Below, in pieces: positions 54,427 through 54,789 of a stretch of DNA of 54,789 nt. Every line of letters starts with the position of its first letter. Positions within the stretch are counted from its first letter, which is position 1. Source of the stretch: Acephala macrosclerotiorum (Eukaryota > Ascomycota > Leotiomycetes > Helotiales > Mollisiaceae); contig MU119529.1 of assembly GCA_014904845.1 (NCBI GenBank), forward strand, positions 1 through 54,789. The letters are read 5' to 3'. Below the pieces are notes generated by a model. That model was not told the origin of the DNA and made no database searches. It worked only from the letters and a program-made list of their open reading frames with translations. The position numbers were made by a program, and so were the translations under genes.

Positions 54427-54789
54427 AAAAAAAAAAAAAATTATATTTAAAAATATAAAATTAAAAATTAAATTATTATAATAAATTATATTTTTATAAT
54501 TAAAATATAAAAATATATATTAAAATAAAAAAAATTTATAATTAATTTTTAAAAAAAAATTAAAAAATTAAAATTTTAATTTTTTTATATTTATTTTATT
54601 ATTTATTTTTTAAAAATAAAAATATTTAAAAATTATAAAAATAATAATTAATTTTTAATATTAATAAAAATTATAATAATATATTAATTATTTATAATAT
54701 TAAATTAATAATATTATAAATAATAATAAAAAATAATAATATATAATTTAATTTAATATAAAAATATAATAATAAATAAAATAAAAATT
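54427..54789. other. 363-base tract containing only A and T
   Basis: After the C at 54426 there is no further G or C up to the window end. It is not a simple short tandem repeat. It may be the extreme end state of mutation of an already C-poor repeat; I could not align it to another copy. Confidence 0.9.

Noticed and set aside
1..54789. Mitochondrial, plastid or AT-rich protist or bacterial-endosymbiont genome
   Set aside because: Such genomes are gene-dense with long open frames, tRNAs and rRNAs; none are seen, while repeats with C-to-T decay and nested insertions are.
1..54789. Centromere or telomere
   Set aside because: There is no telomeric hexamer array and no regular satellite. An AT-rich regional centromere made of mutated transposons cannot be excluded, but nothing here points to it specifically.
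1..54789. CRISPR array or other defence system
   Set aside because: No regularly spaced identical repeats and no intact genes; the tandem repeats have no spacers.

Overview
This window looks like the inside of a fungal AT-rich block: repeats nested in repeats, worn down by repeat-induced point mutation (RIP) or a RIP-like C-to-T process. The reasons are visible in the sequence. Almost every base is A or T, most surviving C and G sit in CpG, TpA is everywhere, aligned copies differ mainly by C/T and G/A changes, and open frames are cut by TAA, TAG or TGA. Cytosine-methylation decay would deplete CpG, which is the opposite of what is seen. A filamentous ascomycete is the best guess, but no host gene in the window confirms it. 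I see no rRNA, tRNA, CRISPR array, bacterial-type operon or intact protein gene in the AT-rich part.

I aligned the window against itself by eye and found four repeat families, given working names here. Rep-A is an LTR-retrotransposon-like unit of about 6.5 kb with short LTRs of about 100 bp (TGTTAG...TTGACA). It occurs as copy 1 (1-4651, followed by an LTR and a second 5' module to about 5875), as the block bounded by LTRs at 6875 and 33678, as copy 3 (broken into 6335-6869, 33684-36079 and 49777-50430), and as an inverted copy 4 (50431 to about 54366). Rep-B is a diverged relative flanked by 137-bp direct repeats (36082-36218 and 49640-49776). Rep-C is about 6.2 kb without visible LTRs, in two direct copies (16762-22960 and 40534-46737); the second lies inside Rep-B. 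Rep-D is a 770-bp insertion with terminal inverted repeats (51178-51947) inside inverted Rep-A copy 4. It carries the only base composition in the window that looks unmutated.

The nesting order can be read from empty sites. Rep-A copy 3 was hit by the 6875-33678 block (5-bp ACGAT duplication on both sides; empty site at 158-162 in copy 1), by Rep-B (empty site at 2747-2755), and probably by inverted copy 4. Rep-B was hit by Rep-C copy 2, and copy 4 by Rep-D. Rep-D is therefore the youngest datable event in its stack and is not RIP-mutated over its right half, so it arrived after mutation of copy 4 or is too short or too rare to be a RIP target.

Coding traces are only relics: a long plus-strand frame shared by both Rep-C copies, a plus-strand frame at 25740-26237, a minus-strand frame at 13345-13605, and an intact but unrecognised 84-codon ORF in Rep-D. 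None could be assigned to a protein family by reading. Roughly 8.26-16.76 kb and 22.96-27.13 kb are not repeated elsewhere in the window and hold no recognisable gene apart from those relics. The last 363 bases contain no G or C at all. All boundaries come from visual alignment and carry an uncertainty of a few to some tens of bases, except where a target duplication fixes them.
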